A stretch of 64,000 nucleotides of DNA from Rhynochetos jubatus (taxonomy: Eukaryota; Chordata; Aves; Eurypygiformes; Rhynochetidae). Below are positions 61,933 through 64,000 of this stretch, one piece after another. A model generated the notes under the pieces. It was not told the origin of the DNA and made no database searches. It was given only the letters and a program-made list of their open reading frames with translations. Positions within the stretch are counted from its first letter, which is position 1. Each line of letters begins with the position of its first letter. The translations under genes were made by a program, and so were the position numbers. Where the stretch lies: positions 10,039,170-10,103,169 of the forward strand of contig CM050655.1 of the NCBI GenBank assembly GCA_027574665.1, read 5' to 3'.

Positions 61933-62234
61933 ACCCTCATCAGGAATAGTTTCTAAATCTCCTTATGCGGATATTCAATTTTTAAAGTCTTTTCTTTAAA
62001 TGGCAATTTTAGAGTTTTCCATTTCACTGCAAGATGGTCTATAAACATTCTAAAATGCATTGGAACAACTTTCATTTCAGAAGATGAAATATCATCCTAT
62101 ATATCATTTAAGGTGTTAAGAGTTTAAGGTGTGAAAAAGAATGATCTTCTATCATGGAGACATCTATAAAGAGAATGGCTTTTTTAGACCTGAATGAAAA
62201 TGTCAAAGAAAAAAGTAACCAGATTCAAAGTGTT

Positions 62235-62562
62235 TGCAAGATGATGGAGCTCACTGTCCTGAGGGGGCAGGGAAGCAAGAGTAACAGCATAAAAATAATG
62301 GATTTCAAAAGACCAGACCTCAACAGATTTCAGGAACTGGAAGATAAAATCTCTTGGGAAGCTGATTTAGAGGATAAAGGACTACAGAAGGGCTGGCAAT
62401 TCCTGAAAGGGACCCTATCAAAGACACAGATACAAACTATCTTAACGTAAGGAACTGTAAGAAGAAATTATAAGAAGCTGTTATAGTGTCAGCAAGACCT
62501 CTTTCAGGACGTAGAGAAACAAAAGCGTGATTACAGAAGAGTAGTGCAACCATTTGACTAAA
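62235..62562 (+). mobile_element. Decayed CR1-like LINE ORF2 fragment (between endonuclease and RT)
   Basis: One plus-strand frame shows a run of similarity to the linker between the endonuclease and reverse-transcriptase domains of CR1 ORF2. Blocks include MMELTVLRG, SIKIMDFKRPDLNRFQEL, ISWEADLEDKGLQKGW and, past two in-frame stops (62448-62450 and a TAG near 62484), RRNYKKLL and KRDYRRVVQPFD. These align in order with what I recall of CR1 (EMVEF.ILRG, RIKTLDFRRA, IPWE.ALEGKG.QESW, EEYRNVVR). The frame is retained over about 330 bp, but no catalytic residues are included. It is an old, inactive fragment lying antisense to GRID1, and it could derive from a related CR1/L3-type LINE. Confidence 0.6.
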
Positions 62563-64000
62563 TGTGCATGCATACTAGAAATGCATGGGAATCGTACAAA
62601 CACGTGGGAGAAAAAACAAGAACCCAAAATAAATCTGTCTCACAACACCAGTGAATCGAGCTTATATGATTTCAGGTGTTACTGCACAAAGCTGTGTGCT
62701 TCATCCCTCAGCTGAAGTTCCTGTGTACACAGCAGAGGTGGCAAAAAGACACATGCCTGTACCTCAGCTATCCCACACAGAATTTGATTTCTTCTTTTAC
62801 GGCTGATTTCATCGACAACATGAAACAGATGACAGCGCACTAAGCTCACCAAGACTGAAACTCCTACAGCATAGGCATGCTCAAGCTTTAGTCTTTGAAA
62901 GAATGGCTGCTGAACTTTGGTCCAGGAGATCAGCTTTTGAACTGATTGTACAAACTGAAATTGTAGGCTACAGGAGGTACAACCTTGACTTAATATTACT
63001 TCAAACTTTGCAATGTGAAACAGAGCTCATCTAAGTGGAGCACAGGACTGGCCACAGCAGGGTGACGCTTCTCTGGGAGGATGGCTGGGCAAGTATTCAT
63101 CCTCTGCTCCTGCTGGAAACTTCCCTTCTTTCCCCTCTCCTCTCTCCATCCCAAATAATCTGAAGAAATAAACAATTCAGTGCATGTTCCTTACCCTCAC
63201 AGTCATCCTGCTGACACTGAATATATGGCAACAGAAGGTGGGAAAACTGGTTTTTCTGCCAGGAGGGTGGGAAATTCTGGTGCTGAGCAACCATGGTATG
63301 ATTCTCAGCACAACTGCTTGCACGGAGATGTCCGTAAGGAATTGTGCAAAACGGGAAGGCTTTTTCTTTTCTTTAAACGAGCAACAGATGCATAAACATG
63401 ATTACTAGAGCTGGAGGCTCACGCATGTCCCATGTGAGCTGACAGCAAGTAAGCACTCAGGTACAGCTTTCCTTCCCACAAGCAGGTACACCTACTTTCA
63501 ACTTTATCTCATTGTAACTTACTGTGACAAAGTGCTTACTAATTATTGGTAGTTTTGCCAATGCCATTTATTTGCTTGTCCTGGCTGCAGGGCTGCTTTC
63601 AGAGAGACTTTCCGACTCGATGATTTGGAAACCTATGCAGAAATGTGAACTATATTAGCCCATAATAGAACCACCTGTATGGCTTTTATAATGAGGCCCA
63701 CTGTTACATTAATGACCAGCGTAGTATATTAACGTGCAAAAAGCAGCTAGGTCATTTTGCATGGTAGGTCAAGTAAATATCTATCTGATACAGTGGAAAA
63801 AATATTAGTACTTTTGTAGAAGTGAAACTCAAATACCCAAGCACACTGGCCAGCCTGCTTTAATGGTTGTTCCACACTCATTTCCAAAACACAATTCCCC
63901 ATGAATATTTTCTTCTTAGCCCTGTTTTTGTCCTTAAAAACTGGTGGGCTGAGGTAGTCTTTACAGGTCAGAGATGTCTGAAGCTTTAAGGCCGTCTCTG

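Larger units (their letters stand above)
50330..64000 (-). other. GRID1: GRID1 upstream intron (partial, runs off the window)
   Basis: The preceding GRID1 exon should encode the M1-M3 pore region, including a block close to SYTANLAAFL. No such sequence is seen on the minus strand up to 64000, so this 13.7-kb stretch is taken as part of one intron. It contains an AAAC microsatellite near 54531, a LINE ORF2 fossil near 62235-62562, palindromic repeat remnants near 59663 and 60578, and a C14/T13 tract at 61906-61932. No other gene was recognised. Confidence 0.7.

Noticed and set aside
50341-64000. Search for the GRID1 M1-M3 exon
   Set aside because: No minus-strand frame with the M3 signature was found; the exon is probably beyond the window.

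Overview
This window looks like vertebrate, most likely avian (sauropsid), nuclear DNA. It is AT-rich, repeat-poor and almost entirely non-coding. It carries a CR1 LINE 3' end of the kind common in birds, a decayed LINE ORF2 fragment, and several worn palindromic elements of a type I remember from bird, crocodilian and turtle genomes. There are no operons, bacterial signals, CRISPR arrays or convincing RNA genes.

The one gene I can support is on the minus strand: the 3' third of GRID1, the delta-1 ionotropic glutamate receptor GluD1. Four coding exons can be assembled with consistent phases: 50329-50134, 41744-41578, 40222-39982 and 21874-21446. They encode the last 343 residues: most of the S2 half of the ligand-binding domain, transmembrane segment M4, and the cytoplasmic tail ending in the PDZ ligand GTSI. 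GRID1 rather than GRID2 is indicated by the tail. The introns are about 8.4 kb, 1.35 kb and 18.1 kb. Everything from 50330 to 64000 appears to belong to the intron upstream of the first visible exon, because no M1-M3 exon is seen.

Layout from left to right. Positions 1 to about 21160 lie downstream of GRID1 and show no gene, only low-complexity tracts, small GC-rich patches, a 40-bp tandem duplication and an old palindromic repeat. Positions 21160-21445 are a probable short 3' UTR with a poly(A) signal and two adjacent Pumilio-type motifs. Positions 21446-21874 are the terminal coding exon. The 18-kb last intron holds the CR1 3' end, repeat remnants, a decayed zinc-finger-like reading frame and a compact CpG island near 37.1-37.4 kb. 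The M4 exon and the next exon upstream follow at 40-41.7 kb, and the S2 exon at 50.1-50.3 kb. The remainder is intron with a LINE ORF2 fossil near 62.2-62.6 kb.

I found no new multi-gene system. The most testable observations concern GRID1 RNA processing and regulation: a poor 5' splice site after the M4 exon with a poly(A) signal about 90 nt downstream (potential isoform without the PDZ tail), an orphan intronic CpG island, and paired Pumilio motifs in the 3' UTR.
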